From Chara braunii (lineage: Eukaryota; Streptophyta; Charophyceae; Charales; Characeae), in the NCBI GenBank assembly GCA_003427395.1, contig BFEA01000072.1, forward strand, positions 3,627,704-3,676,857: 49,154 nt of DNA. The letters run 5' to 3'. A program made the position numbers and the translations under genes. The notes beneath the pieces were generated by a model. That model saw only the letters and a program-made list of their open reading frames with translations. It ran no database searches and was not told where the DNA came from. Positions 31,507 to 42,631 of the stretch are shown one piece after another; the first letter of the stretch is position 1, and every line of letters begins with the position of its first letter.

Positions 31507-31872
31507 ATGGTGGTTCTGGTGGACGATCACGAGGAGTTTGTCATTTCCGACATCGTTTCTCGTCGAGTTACCGACGATACTCATCAACACATCGAGTACC
31601 TTGTGCGTTGGAAGGGCTATCCTAATGAGGAGGCTACTTGGGAGCCCCTCGAGCACTTAGTGCACACCCGGATGTTGGTGCGTGCATATGATCGTGCTCT
31701 TCGTGCCGACACATCTGCTCCTACTCAGCCGACTGACCCTCTGCCTCCTCCTCCGACTGAGAAGATTGCTGAGGACGAGCCCACTCCCTCTGAGGTCATT
31801 CTTCAGCAACAGACGGACACCTCCACGCGTCCACAGCGCACTCGTCGATGCCCTCGACGTCTCGACGACTGA
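31507..31872 (+). pseudogene. chromodomain of a Ty3/gypsy chromovirus integrase (fragment)
   Basis: The 121-codon frame contains IEYLVRWKGYPNEEATWEPLEHL (about residues 28-50), the classical chromodomain with aromatic cage positions Y/W/W. Before it is EEFVISDIVSRRV, typical of the linker preceding integrase chromodomains. After it comes a proline/acid tail ending RCPRRLDD, as in chromovirus pol C-termini. The integrase core and RT are absent upstream, so this is the 3' end of a retrotransposon pol. In live elements the domain targets integration to marked heterochromatin. Confidence 0.8.
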
Positions 31873-31875
31873 CAC

Positions 31876-33451
31876 TTTGATCGCCTACTATCTTCCCCCG
31901 ATGACTTCAGTTACCTTCTCGACTTCAGCTACTTTATCAGCTTTATGACGTGACTACTTCACACCACCACCCTGCCTTGTGCATTCCCTTATATGTGTCG
32001 CATTATGATTCTCACTTAGCTAGTTCACCCTGAGTTGGACTCTCCCTTGGTATCTCATAGGCATTGATACCGTAGCATTATCTTGGCTTCCCTGCTCCCA
32101 GATCTGGCTTCCTCACTAGTTGGTGAGTTGTATGCATGTTTGCCTCACCCACTACTCTCATCACCCTAGTATCGGCCATTGCATGCCTTCAGTTAGGCAT
32201 ATGTCCACCACATTCTAAGCCCCCCTTTCATGGTCACCTATTCATGGTGTCACCCTTTTGTCGAGCATTTCCCGCCTTGATGATCTATCTGTTAGTGTCA
32301 TTGATTTTGCTTCGCTACCACTCCCTCACCCTGAGCCTGAAGACCTATGTGTGACTGCCCTTAGGAGATTCGATTCTTAGGCTCCATTCACCCCCTATGA
32401 GGCCATCCCACTCTTAGTGGTTCAGCGACACGACATTACCTTGTGACAGATTGCTATCTTTTTCCTTTTAGTACTGAGGCAGTTGCCTCTATGACTTTAG
32501 GATTGTACCATGCTACATTTCATTTTTTGCTATCAGTTAGGATGTTGATATCAAACATTTCATTTTCTTTATGACATTATGTAGCTTAGGCTGCATCGCA
32601 CGGACTCTGCATCCTATATTTCTCAGTTTTCCTTGTTGCAGAGTTCCGTTGCTTTTGCGGATAGCGTATTTATGGTTTTTGCAATCCACTACAGGTAAAA
32701 GGATCGTGCAATGGACCTCTATTTGCCCTGACCTACAGCCAGGGCCTATTAGGCTATTTTGCCTTTTTGGCCTGTGGGACCAAGCCGTGGCCTGACCCCA
32801 CAGGTCGTGCGCTTATTCAGTCCAGTCCAGTCCTGCCCGGTACCACTGTCAATGTGACGCTCAGCCTCACGCGATGTGTTGTTTTCCGGTCGGAGCGTTT
32901 TGGTTCACGGGAAGGCACGGGAAGAACAACAAAGATGGGGTATGCCAAGGATTTTTGGAAAAATTGAGTGTGGGGACATAGACAGAATTGAGATCCCCCG
33001 TGTTGGTCCGACTTTAGTAAGAAGGGATCCGTCGCCGCACGGGTTGAGGAAAAAAAAAAACGCGCATGGGGGTCACGATGATGGGAAATTCAATCCAAAA
33101 AGTTACTTCCCGGCGAGTCGTTTGCCTACGTTTCGAATGAAAGGGGGAGGGTACACATGTAGTATCCCGTTTTCGGATGAGATCCCGTAGGCGTTCACTA
33201 CACAACTCCGAATCCGACGTGAAGGGCCTCAATCGACTGACTCTCTCCTTGTGTTCGTCCTCGCCAAGTGTGCAGTAATGGAAGCCCTTGGCTCGGTAAC
33301 GCTCGGTGCCACGACAGTCGCTGCACAAAGTGTTAGGCCAAAGAGGCGCCACTGGCAACCACGGGATGAATGATCAACTCATTAAACGGCAACAACAACG
33401 AATAAGGCGGAAAGTGCGTATCGACAATGACGAATCCGGAGCACCGGTGAC
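31876..33451. other. no gene recognised; possible 3' UTR/LTR of the chromovirus
   Basis: Short ORFs only. The first part (31876-32800) is pyrimidine-rich and could be the untranslated 3' region of the preceding element. No paired LTR, polypurine tract or TG...CA ends could be established. Confidence 0.35.
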
Positions 33452-33870
33452 GAGCGCATCGACCCCTGTGCGAGCGAGGGCTCTCCCGGCCGCGTCACGC
33501 AGGAGAAACTTAGGCTGTCAACGTTAAAGACAACTCGGGGATGACACGGTAACCCCCGCTAACTCTTCGCCGCTCCGGTCGAGTGCGCTAAATGTACATC
33601 TCGTGGTCCCCTAAGACATGATAGGTTTCCGCGGGGCACAACTTACATTTTCTAAGGGGCTGTCACCACCCTTAGGGGCATATCCCCGCCGAGCTACCAG
33701 CCCACGTGCGAAGACTTTTATAATGCAATTGCAGAGGTAGGCCGACCGAGGGCGTTTGCTCGTTCACTGTAGCATATGGACGCATGGTTGAACGCCAAAG
33801 TGGACCCGAACGTCGTCCGTCCCTAGGGCGCTGATCACCCAAGAATCAAAATGTACACCGGTCGACTAGG
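33452..33870 (-). repeat. dispersed ~420-bp non-coding repeat, copy 2
   Basis: The reverse complement aligns with 25313-25735 block by block, including CTGGTAGCTCGG, GGGATATGCCC, GCGCACTCGACC, GTGACGCGGCCGGGAG and GATGCGCTCG. In this copy CTAAGGG/CCCTTAG forms a hairpin where copy 1 has GGGAG/CTCCC. Confidence 0.75.
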
Positions 33871-33976
33871 ACGTGATATTCCAAGCGTACGGAAAACATC
33901 AAGTGGTCATAGTCCCTTCTTTCAAAGACAATAAAGAGTTACTAACACAAAACACTTTCAAATGAAGAAGACTCAT

Positions 33977-34107
33977 GTCAACGTAAGTTGACTTATCTTA
34001 TGAAATCGATTCATTCATAATACAATTCAACACGCATGTCACCCATTCAGAACGACTCGACATAGGTCGACTTGACTTGCCATCCAACAACGAGCCAACA
34101 TGAGTTG
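33977..34107. repeat. three small tetraloop hairpins
   Basis: GTCAAC-GTAA-GTTGAC (33977-33992), TCGAC-ATAG-GTCGA (34057-34070) and CAAC-ATGA-GTTG (34096-34107), each followed by ACTT or CTTG. Stems differ but pair perfectly and loops are all 4 nt. Confidence 0.5.
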
Positions 34108-35632
34108 ACTTGACTTCAAATAACACATATCAACAAAAGGATAAAAGCATGATTAACATGCATAGCGACGCTCAAATGACGTCTGACCAAAATATCTTCA
34201 CTCTGCCTGCCAAATGGCTGGGCTAACACAACTTTTCGACTTGATGAGGTGCGTTGCCAAGTTCTTTCATTCCGCCTCATGAATGATGAAGTACCCGTAT
34301 TCATCATAAAAATCTTTAAAGCGTTGCTCTAGTCGCTACTTCCTATCAACCTATCTCAACTTCCCCAGGTTTGCATTTCTTATGGTACAAACCTACCCGC
34401 GAAGGTAGTGCCTACTCGCACCCCATCCAAGACTAGTAATTACATGAACTGGGCTTCTTTTGGCGCTAGTTTCCCATACGTCAGTGACTCCTAAAACGGC
34501 CACTAGAGGGGTATGATATGGCAACTCCCCTTAACGCGAGGCGTCAAGAAACTTAAGGCCCTTCCGTGAATAGGTGCATGTCCTTTCCCTAGGAGGTGGT
34601 CTGGGATACCCCTCGTCCTCGCCCAAGCGAACCCTGGATCTCAGAAGTCGGGCTGGTTCCACCACAACAACATGGTATCCCCCCGCATAAGCAGTCCACT
34701 CCGAGTCGATAACAGGGTCGGTCCCTAAGGCAACGAACCCCTGCCTCAGATGCCCCCTAGGCAAAGGAAAAAAAACGTCGCCCATGGCAGGCGAATGATT
34801 TCTTGTCGCCTGACATCAAGGGCAACTTAGACGAAGAAGAAAATCATGGAAGAGTAAATCATTCAGATAGACGGACATAGACAGGGAGGATAATTCAGGA
34901 AAGAACGGGTAACCTCATAAAAAAATTTATGTCTCACTGATTTCTTCTTCTTTGTGTGATCGAATTTTTTTTCATCGTCCACTGTTTTTTCATCCCTTCA
35001 TCATGCATGCAAGCGAGAAATAGAAGACAACCATCGTTCTATTCCCATGGACATGGTTAGGTTCCTCTTTTTCAGACATCCTTCTACCTACCTGCACATC
35101 AAATCAAACAACAAGTTCAAAAGAAAACAATACAAGTTCAAACTCACGTCAGACTTTTATTCACACGCGCAAACACACATTTCCTTTATCTTTTCAGTGA
35201 ACATTCAAAGAATAGGGTCAAGCAACTGTGGGTTCACACAGGTGTCACACAGGTGTGAAGGGTTCTGAGTCAAACTAACTGACCTTGAGTGAAGTTGATG
35301 TACAGCTCACTCAAGAAAACCGTATAAACTCTCGTCTTCAGATGAGAAAACTATCACAACGATCCATCAGCAAAGTGATCCACACCACTCCCTTGTCACG
35401 ACCGCCTGCCACAATATCCCCTCAACATACAATCACTTCCCAATAGTCTGACAGCGTCCCAGCGTCGTCGTCACAGCAACCGCACCACCACGCCGTTGCC
35501 GTCAATACCAGAACTCGCTGCCACAAAATGTCCCTCACAGTCAAGACATCCCGAGCAGTCTCACACACCACTGCCGTTAATGCTGCCATCAACCACCACT
35601 AGCGTCACCGGGACATTATCACCAGCGTCAAC
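34108..35632. other. no gene recognised
   Basis: An 84-codon minus-strand frame (34531-34785) looks compositionally normal (GDVFFPLPRGHL..., GEDEGYPRPPPRERT) but matches nothing I know. The rest has no notable structure. Confidence 0.35.
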
Positions 35633-36314
35633 GTGTTGCCGTCGTGCTATGCGGACAGCATAACGTCAGTACTAACTCAAAAAAAACACGCCGCCACTTT
35701 GGCGGCACTTCCCCTGTGTCAATGCCTCGTCGCCGCAAAAAACGGGCAGCGCTTTCGCGCCACCATCCAAAATACACTGCTGCCTCTGTGCAAAACGGGC
35801 AGCGGTTCTACGCCACAACCTAGAACGCACCGCCGCCTGCCGCAAAAATTGGGCAGCACTTTCCCTTTGCACCTCACCACAATGCGCTGCCGTCGCCGCA
35901 AAAAATGGTCAACGCTTGCGCTCCTCCGCCAAAAAGTGTTGCCGTTGTCGTGCCGAGCGGACAACACCCCCCCCTACGTTTCACCAAGTGCAGCGACAAC
36001 TATGGCTCCCCTCACTCCCGCGCTCTCTGCAGACCTCCAGCGCTTCTCTCTCTTCGCCTCGTTGAGATGGCCGCTATGGCTGTGTTTCACAACTACAGCC
36101 ACCTCCAACAATCCTCCCCTCTCTCTTGCAGACCTCCACTCAGCTCCTTCCCACTCCACCAGCAGCTCCTCCTCCAGCAGCCAGCATGCACCCAAGCGAA
36201 ATGCTAGCACCAGCCACAAATGAATGTTGGCTGGCTGACTGTTGGCTGTTCTATACCTGGCTGAAGGCTGAGGGCAGCTGCTTTGCCCCCAGCCAAAATT
36301 CGGAGTGAGGCCCG
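35633..36314. other. open but low-information region with imperfect GC-rich repeats
   Basis: A 196-codon plus frame (35633-36223) overlaps long frames on the other strand. The DNA contains imperfect repeats of GCCGC-AAAAA-CGGGCAGCG-TT words at about 35730, 35790, 35840 and 35895. Its last third is serine-rich. Gene status is doubtful. Confidence 0.3.
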
Positions 36315-36342
36315 GCCCTTGATCTCAAACTCGATCAAGGGC
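36315..36342. repeat. perfect 10-bp hairpin
   Basis: GCCCTTGATC pairs with GATCAAGGGC across the 8-nt loop TCAAACTC. It could act as a terminator-like or cruciform structure; no neighbouring gene supports a role. Confidence 0.6.
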
Positions 36343-37382
36343 TGAGAAACTTGATGTTCCCCTAGCCGCTACCCCCGGCCAGATGCAGCCTTAAATGGCT
36401 GTATAGAGCCAAGTCTGTTTCAATCTCATTCTTCATTTGCACAATTTGGAGTACGTGAGTGTTGAGTCTGCGTCGGAGCTGCGTTGTCCCTTCCAGCTCG
36501 AACTCCAGCTCCCTCATCCTCATCCCTTCGTCTTTATCTCGACGGACCGCCATCCCGGCGGGTCCATCACAACTGCCCCCTGTTCTGCGCTGGATAGGAA
36601 TGAAAGCTTACACATAGGTGAGACTGGAGTGCTCTGAATGAATGGGGACATGGTTAGCCTGAAACTCGTCATGTTCAGGTGGAGTATTCCCTCCTTGGAG
36701 AGAAGAGTAGTGTGGTCAAATGACTGCATTTGCAAGCACTGCTGTGTTTGCATCTTTGAGAGCATACACGCACTAGGACTCCAATGTATGTAACCACAAT
36801 TGTGGATGGTTGTGGACGTTTATGGGCACAATCATGTCCAGAGATCATTCTACAAATTTCGGCGTGAATACACTACGCCATCTTGACCTTAGGCCCCGAT
36901 CCAACATTATGTGCGGTAGCTTTGAGGCAAAACTTGGAGCCCACCTCTTTCCGCTTGAGTAGGGTGCGGCGCTGAGATAGGAAGCACGTGGAAACATTTG
37001 GTGTCATGGTGCCAAGCGCGGATCCTGGGCATGAAAGTGGTTGGAAATTTTTGAAAGTGTTGGACCCCCACCCTGCCGCAAGAACTGGAACTCAAGATCA
37101 CGGAGTCGAACAGCGTTGTTAGCGCTAACCTGCGCTGCGGACCGGTCGGCGAGGCCCGACCGCACTCCGCAGACTGGGGTAGAGGTGGCGACTCTGGGGA
37201 GCGCCATAGCTGCTCTTGGTTGTTTGGGTGCCCGCTTGGTGTTTTGGCACGGGCGCAGGTGGGGTTGTCTCATGTGGCATCCTGAAGCAACGGCATGTCG
37301 GCGCGAGGGATTGAAAGATTGGATCATATAAGCAGCACATGAGTTTTGGGGGCAGCCTTGATAACATAATAAGACAAATAAA
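36343..37382. other. no gene recognised
   Basis: The ORFs are short and overlapping, and no motif or structured repeat was seen. Confidence 0.4.
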
Positions 37383-37970
37383 ATGATGTTGGCGATCGAT
37401 GCGGCGTTCAGGCAGGATGCAGCGGCTGCTGCTTCGTTTGAAGAAGACGAAAAAACGCTGGATATGTTGCGGATGCAAAAGGGACAGATGGAGGATATCT
37501 ATGCTGCGCTGATAGAACATCGCCACAACTTATCACCGGAACTTTTGGAGGAGGGGGAGGAATTGTTGATCGGATGGGAGGAGGATATCCGCGCAAATCT
37601 TGTGATTTGAAGGTTGAGTACTGTCGGGAGAGCACAGGAGATGGCTGAGTTGAGTGAGTGTACTGAAATGATGGGGAAACTGAGAGTAATCTTCGCGGAG
37701 CTTTGGGAAGGAGTGCATGACAACACAAGATGTGAAGACTTGAAACGGCGTTGTTGCGGAGGGCTTGAGGAGAGGCAGGTGCTTTGTGATAAGACGTCGG
37801 ATCGATTGTACGAAGTGGATGATGTCGGTACTTCCGTTATTTCTGTGGACAAGGAGGTCGTGATTTGCTGTGCAGAGCTTGAGGAGAGGCAGGGTGCGCG
37901 TGGCGGATTGGAGGACTGCTTGTTTGCTGATTGCTCTCGGCGGGGAGGAGGGGCTTTGGCTGTGCGGTGA
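37383..37970 (+). pseudogene. acidic, helix-prone ORF with one in-frame stop
   Basis: ATG 37383 opens a frame that runs to TGA 37968-37970, broken only by TGA at 37608-37610. It is Glu/Asp/Leu/Met-rich with heptad-like stretches before the stop (MLRMQKGQMEDIYAAL, SPELLEEGEELL) and a repeated LEERQ segment after it (about 37765 and 37880). This suggests a coiled coil. I do not recognise it. A selenocysteine or readthrough role for the TGA has no support, so it is probably a decayed gene, perhaps from a transposon. Confidence 0.35.
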
Positions 37971-38574
37971 CAACAGGGATAACAAAAACAACAACAACAA
38001 CAACGACAATTGCTGTGAAGCTGACGGTTGTCAGTGTGGGGAACATGACGATAACAAATTCAATAACAGCATCAACATCGACGTCGGTCACAATGGTGTT
38101 CACGGTGCTTCGCCTGGACAAATTGGCGGCAACGGCAGTGATAACGGCAATATCAACAACAATGAGGATCTCGCGGTGGTTGTGCTGCGGGGTGCAAATA
38201 TTAACGACGATAACTTTTCTGTGCATGACGACGGCCTGTGGGCGCTGGGAGAAGGCAACGATTGCAACATCACCAGCGACATCAACAACCCAGCAGGTGA
38301 TAACATGACTGGGAACGCCGACGACTGCAATGGATATCATTGCAATGACAGTATTGACAACGACAAAACAGCTGGCGGCCACACACATGATAACGGCCAA
38401 GATAGTGGGCAGGCTCTTTCCCTTTCTTTTCACCTTTCCTTCTTCGCTTGGTGGTCTATCTTGAGGAATGACCAGGGTCTTCGGCGACAGGGGTGGGTGA
38501 TCGGACTGTTTGGTGAGCAGGAAGATTGTATGGGGATGTGGGAAGCTGGATGGTGGCGAGTAGGGGTGGGATAG
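37971..38574 (+). CDS. Asn/Asp/Gly-rich open frame, doubtful
   Basis: The frame from about 37870 to 38574 is dominated by Asn, Asp and Gly (runs of N around residue 38). It ends in a hydrophobic SLSFHLSFFAWW segment. The DNA is an AAC/GAY-rich degenerate triplet repeat (37980-38400), which also opens the other plus frame (Thr-rich) and the minus frame (Val/Ile-rich). Triplet periodicity without a domain could be a prion-like low-complexity protein or just an expanded repeat. Confidence 0.25.
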
Positions 38575-39315
38575 GGTAGTTTGGATATACGTGTCGCAAA
38601 GGTTAGCGTGCGAGAGGCTGGTTTTTTCGTGCCCTTTTGGGGATTGCGTGCTGACTGGTCATGCTTGTAAAAAGGGTAAATGAATATGGCAACGTATGCC
38701 TTGTGTGGCTTTTTAGAACATGGGTTCGATCATGTGGCAGGAAAGAGGGTGTGCTGAGGAATTGGCACCACGGATAGATATCACGGATGCTTGNNNNNNN
38801 NNNNNNNNNNNNNNNNNNNNNNNNNNNNNNNNNNNNNNNNNNNNNNNNNNNNNNNNNNNNNNNNNNNNNNNNNNNNNNNNNNNNNNNNNNNNNNNNNNNN
38901 NNNNNNNNNNNNNNNNNNNNNNNNNNNNNNNNNNNNNNNNNNNNNNNNNNNNNNNNNNNNNNNNNNNNNNNNNNNNNNNNNNNNNNNNNNNNNNNNNNNN
39001 NNNNNNNNNNNNNNNNNNNNNNNNNNNNNNNNNNNNNNNNNNNNNNNNNNNNNNNNNNNNNNNNNNNNNNNNNNNNNNNNNNNNNNNNNNNNNNNNNNNN
39101 NNNNNNNNNNNNNNNNNNNNNNNNNNNNNNNNNNNNNNNNNNNNNNNNNNNNNNCTCAGCTGAGGGCAATCAATGCTGCTCATCGGGTGTCTGGTGTGTC
39201 CACGTGTTGGTTTTGAGGATTTTTTAAAGATGATTCCTCTTTGTTAGCTGGAGGGACATGTGGCATGCTTATATGAGCTCGGAATATCTTCATAACAAAC
39301 ACTTTTCAAATGTCA
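38575..39315. other. no gene; contains assembly gap 38794-39154 (361 Ns)
   Basis: The N run covers 38794-39154. Flanking sequence shows no motif. Frames crossing the gap are meaningless. Confidence 0.9.
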
Positions 39316-39466
39316 AGGGACGCTGGACCCGATTTCCAGCAGGTGTTGCTCCCCACCAATAGATGGAGCCTCCCCGAGCATGCTAGCGGTGTCTGCTCTT
39401 ATCAGCACCTCTAGCACTCACTTGGGTTGTTTCGTAAAAAAAAAAAAGAAAAAAAAAAAAAAGAAA
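39316..39466 (+). mobile_element. SINE-like family copy E (long form, best preserved)
   Basis: GGGACGCTGGACCCGATTTCC then AGCAGGTGTTGCTCCCCACC and AATAGATGGAG. A distal hairpin GCTAG-C-GGTG...CACC-T-CTAGC (39382-39415) follows, then an A-rich tail (39435-39466). The hairpin GCTGGA...TCCAGC is perfect. This is the most complete copy in the window. Confidence 0.8.
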
Positions 39467-39682
39467 GGAGCACTTTTTTTTCCCTGTGTGTGTGTGCTTT
39501 CTCGCTGTCCTGGTTGGCTAGCATGCGGGAATTGCCAAAACGAACTTGAACGGCGCTTCAATCGTGGTAAGTTCCTATTTGCACGGGTGTGAGGGATGCC
39601 ATTTTTCTTTCTTGTCTGCCTCCATCTTTTTCGTTCTTTTAGAGGATTCCCAAAAACCAAGTAATGTTGGATCAGGCCCTTA

Positions 39683-39714
<32 letters not shown>

Positions 39715-39717
39715 GCC

Positions 39718-39960
39718 ACAGCCCCTTGTTTGTTGTCCTCTTCTCTCTCTGCCTACGGTTTACTGGGTAGTTCTGTTTGTGACGATATATATCTATATAT
39801 ATATATATTTGTGACGATATATATATATATATTCAGCCTCCTGATGAGTCGGTGAAACTCCGGCGAAACAGTTTGTTACAGCCCCTCATTTGTTGTCCTC
39901 TTCTCCCTCTCTGCCTACGGTTTACCGGGCAGTTCTATTTGACGATATATATATATATTT
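39718..39960 (+). repeat. 160-bp tandem unit with hammerhead at the junction
   Basis: The first copy begins ACAGCCCCTTGTTTGTTGTC at 39718 and the second ACAGCCCCTCATTTGTTGTC at 39878. Both continue through CTGCCTACGGTTTAC and (AT)n. The base preceding each copy differs, so the repeat begins exactly at ACAG. The hammerhead-like core occupies the last 47 bp of copy 1; copy 2 is truncated at about 39960. Such dimers are the hallmark of hammerhead-bearing retroelements (retrozymes, Penelope-like pseudo-LTRs). Confidence 0.75.
39831..39878 (+). ncRNA. hammerhead ribozyme-like motif, short stem III
   Basis: CTGATGA (39841-39847), stem II GTCGG/CCGGC (39848-39852 with 39860-39864) around TGAAACT, GAAA (39865-39868), then a minimal stem III ACA-GTT-TGT (39868-39876) and T39877. 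Self-cleavage would fall after T39877 (GUU, allowed by the NUH rule), exactly where the downstream repeat unit starts. I cannot pair stem I locally (CAGCCTC before the core, ACAGCCC after it), so activity in cis is uncertain; a dimeric or degenerate form is possible. Confidence 0.65.
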
Positions 39961-39985
39961 TACCAAAAACAGAACCTTTCGGTTC

Positions 39986-40125
39986 TGGCTCCTCAATTGG
40001 TTTCCTGTTGGCTATTTCGGGCATGTTGTGATAAATGATAAAGGTTTCAAATCTCTGTCTCCTCAATTGGTTTCCTGTTGGCTATTTCGGGCATGTTGTG
40101 ATAAATGATAAAGGTTTCAAATCTC
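39986..40125. repeat. 70-bp tandem duplication
   Basis: CTCCTCAATTGGTTTCCTGT starts at 39989 and 40059, and the two units are essentially identical. It is either a very recent duplication or an assembly error. Confidence 0.9.
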
Positions 40126-40313
40126 CGTCCTATATCTATTCTTGTCAGGATGGAGTGATGGGGAGTGCTTTACTCAAGCTCATGCCTGTCTGGTCCTTCT
40201 CAAACCCTTCCCCCCCATCAAGCAAGTTGACGCCATGCTGATGGTCTCTGTAGGGTTCCAATTTTAGCCACCTGTACTTTTGACCCTTCCCTTGCCGAGC
40301 CTCGGAAGGCCCC

Positions 40314-40498
40314 AAAAAAACACGAGCTGGGGCCCCCAGCCATTTTGCCCCTATAGCCTATCCCGAAACAAAAAAACACGAGCTGGGGCCCCCAGCCATT
40401 TTGCCCCTATAGCCTATCCCGAAACAAAAAAACACGAGCTGGGGCCCCGAGCCATTTTGGCCCCCCAGCCATTTTGCCCCTATAGCCTATCCCGAAAC
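40314..40498. repeat. 56-bp minisatellite, three copies plus part
   Basis: CACGAGCTGGGGCCCCCAGC starts units at 40321, 40377 and 40433. Each runs through TTTTGCCCCTATAGCCTATC to an A-run. GCTGGGGCCCCCAGC is itself a foldback. Confidence 0.95.
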
Positions 40499-41396
40499 TC
40501 GTGGCGGGTCCGAGAAAATTGGCTGGGGACAGGCAGACAGCATCGTGAATGGCCAAACGCCCTCGCTCCACCACTGTGCAAAATGTGATGTGAATGAATG
40601 AATCTTCCCGCTAGAACATGGAAGTATACACCACCATAGTTTTTGTCTTTTGTGCATGTGCTGAGTAGTGCAGCGAGGCCCAAAGGTAAGGTTCACGGCA
40701 TGTTTGTTTTCCAAAAGGCCACAGTACCCACGGGTTACATCAATAGAAAAAAGGGCCCCCGGGTCTCGTGCCCAAGGGTTACATGAGTAGGCATTACATC
40801 GCTTGTCACTGTACCCGACATCCATCCCTTCCTTGCCCTTGCCGTGCCCTGCCCTGCCCTGCCCTGGGCTACCCCTGGTGCCCCCTGGCCTCGTACAACC
40901 CCCGAACGTTTGGGCCTCACGCCCGTTTGGCTGCGTTCCCGCGCCCTGGTGATAAGTGACTGTGACTACCCCATGTACCGAATTTGAGGTCCTAGTGCGA
41001 CTATGCCCTCAGTTTGGCACTGTTCGAATTCATCGTCCCCGTCGTCATGTTTTGTCCCTTTGCTCGTGTTGCCTCCATCCTCGTTGCTGCTCGTCCTCGC
41101 AGTCACCTGCAAGGGGGAAAAGGTGAGTCGTCGTCTTGTTCATGTCCTCTTCCTGTGTGTGTGTGTGTGTGTGTGTGTTGTTTTAAAGGAACCCAGATTC
41201 TCTCTCTCATTCACAGATCATCACAAGCCATCCATAACGAAAAAGTATAGATAGGCAATAAAATAGACAATGCAAGGTTGGCCACGTTTGTGTGGTTCAG
41301 CGCCAAGTGCCCCCACACCCGTCTGCCGCCAAAGCGGCACACTTGCACATATACATGTGTTCATATATATTTCAAACCATAAGGAGATGGAGGGCG
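40499..41396. other. no gene recognised
   Basis: Contains short CCCTG tandem units at about 40841-40867 and a (GT)n tract at 41155-41179. No ORF has a recognisable motif. Confidence 0.4.
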
Positions 41397-41421
41397 TGTG
41401 TGTGTGTGTGTGTGTCTGTGT

Positions 41422-41511
<90 letters not shown>

Positions 41512-41512
41512 N

Positions 41513-41602
<90 letters not shown>

Positions 41603-41694
41603 AATGAAAACGAACGCAATCGGCCGCCCGTAGCATCCCATCCAGTATTATAACGAAATCGATGGGAAGTGATCCAGCTGGATCGTAGACCGGT

Positions 41695-41759
<65 letters not shown>

Positions 41760-41850
41760 AGCAATGGAAACGAACGCAATCGGCCGCAAGTAGCATCGCA
41801 TCCAGTATTGTAACGAAATCGATGGGAAGGGATCCAGCTAGATCATAGGC
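41397..41850. repeat. compound (GT)n/(GA)n arrays with a 160-bp higher-order repeat
   Basis: (GT)n and (GA)n arrays alternate from 41397 to 41600 (N at 41512). A 97-bp unique-looking unit GCAATGAAAACGAACGCAAT... (41601-41699) is followed by another (GA)n (41700-41757). A second copy of the unit (41761-41857) follows. The spacing of the two units is 160 bp. Confidence 0.92.
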
Positions 41851-41857
41851 CGGATAT

Positions 41858-42528
41858 AATCAACCGTTCCTCCCGGTTCGGCACGCTCCCTCCTCCTGCT
41901 TGTGAAAGCCAGCGGCTGGGTTATGGCAAGCATACGGTTAACTTTATTACATACTGAACTCTGATTTCCGATTCTCGACTTTTCAGCTGTAGCTATACTA
42001 TCATATTTACTTATATGGAGGAACGCCCCACATTTCCGAACATTTCCGAACTAACGATATCCGTCTCTTTCTCCTCCTCTTCCGCCTCCCTCTTTCATTT
42101 AGCGCACGCCACGTGGCGCGCCCCATGTTAAAAAAACGCCATCCCCAGTCTCCACCGTGTCTCTCCCCTTGTCTCTCCCTCCTTCCTTCCCCCCCTTCCC
42201 CCCATATCCCAATCCTCCCTCCCCAATCTCCGCCACATCTCACCCCTATATCTCCGCCTCCCTACCCTTTTCCTCCCCCAGTCTCCGCCACCGCTTTCCC
42301 CCATGTCGATCCCTACCTCGACCTTTGTCCTCCCCCAATCTCCGCTGCTCTCTCTCCCATCTCCACGCCTATCCCAACCCTTTTCCTCTCTCAATCTCCG
42401 CCACCTCCCCCATCTCCACTCCACTCGGTCTCCGCTTGCCCCCTCTGCGTCAGGCCAAACACAGTCCTACCCTACCGATTACGCAGATGACATCCACCTG
42501 ACCACCTTACGGTTTATATGACTACTCC
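41858..42528. other. no gene; pyrimidine-rich tract at 42060-42440
   Basis: The tract is built from imperfect CAATCTCCGCC-type words every 40-60 bp and opens frames on both strands through composition alone. Confidence 0.5.
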
Positions 42529-42631
42529 GGTCTTCACCCGAATAGAACGCCCGGTCATTAAAGCCCTATTGGGGGCAACGTTCAGTCCAGATGCGGCCAT
42601 AATGACCCGGCGTTCTATTCAGGTGAAGACG
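42529..42631. mobile_element. foldback MITE-like element, copy 2
   Basis: The left end GTCTTCACCCGAATAGAACG and the right end, read on the opposite strand, GTCTTCACCTGAATAGAACG match for about 31 bp through GGTCATTA. The internal 40 bp is unrelated to copy 1 (5912-6017), while the termini agree between copies. Confidence 0.75.

Noticed and set aside
33190-33900. Ribosomal RNA fragment
   Set aside because: GC-rich and structured in appearance, but no recognisable conserved rRNA segment. It aligns instead with the dispersed repeat at 25.3 kb.
37608-37610. Selenocysteine TGA
   Set aside because: No SECIS-like element or known selenoprotein context. A simple nonsense mutation is the easier explanation.
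38603-39227. ORFs of 140-190 codons across the second gap
   Set aside because: Their length comes from the 361-bp N run.
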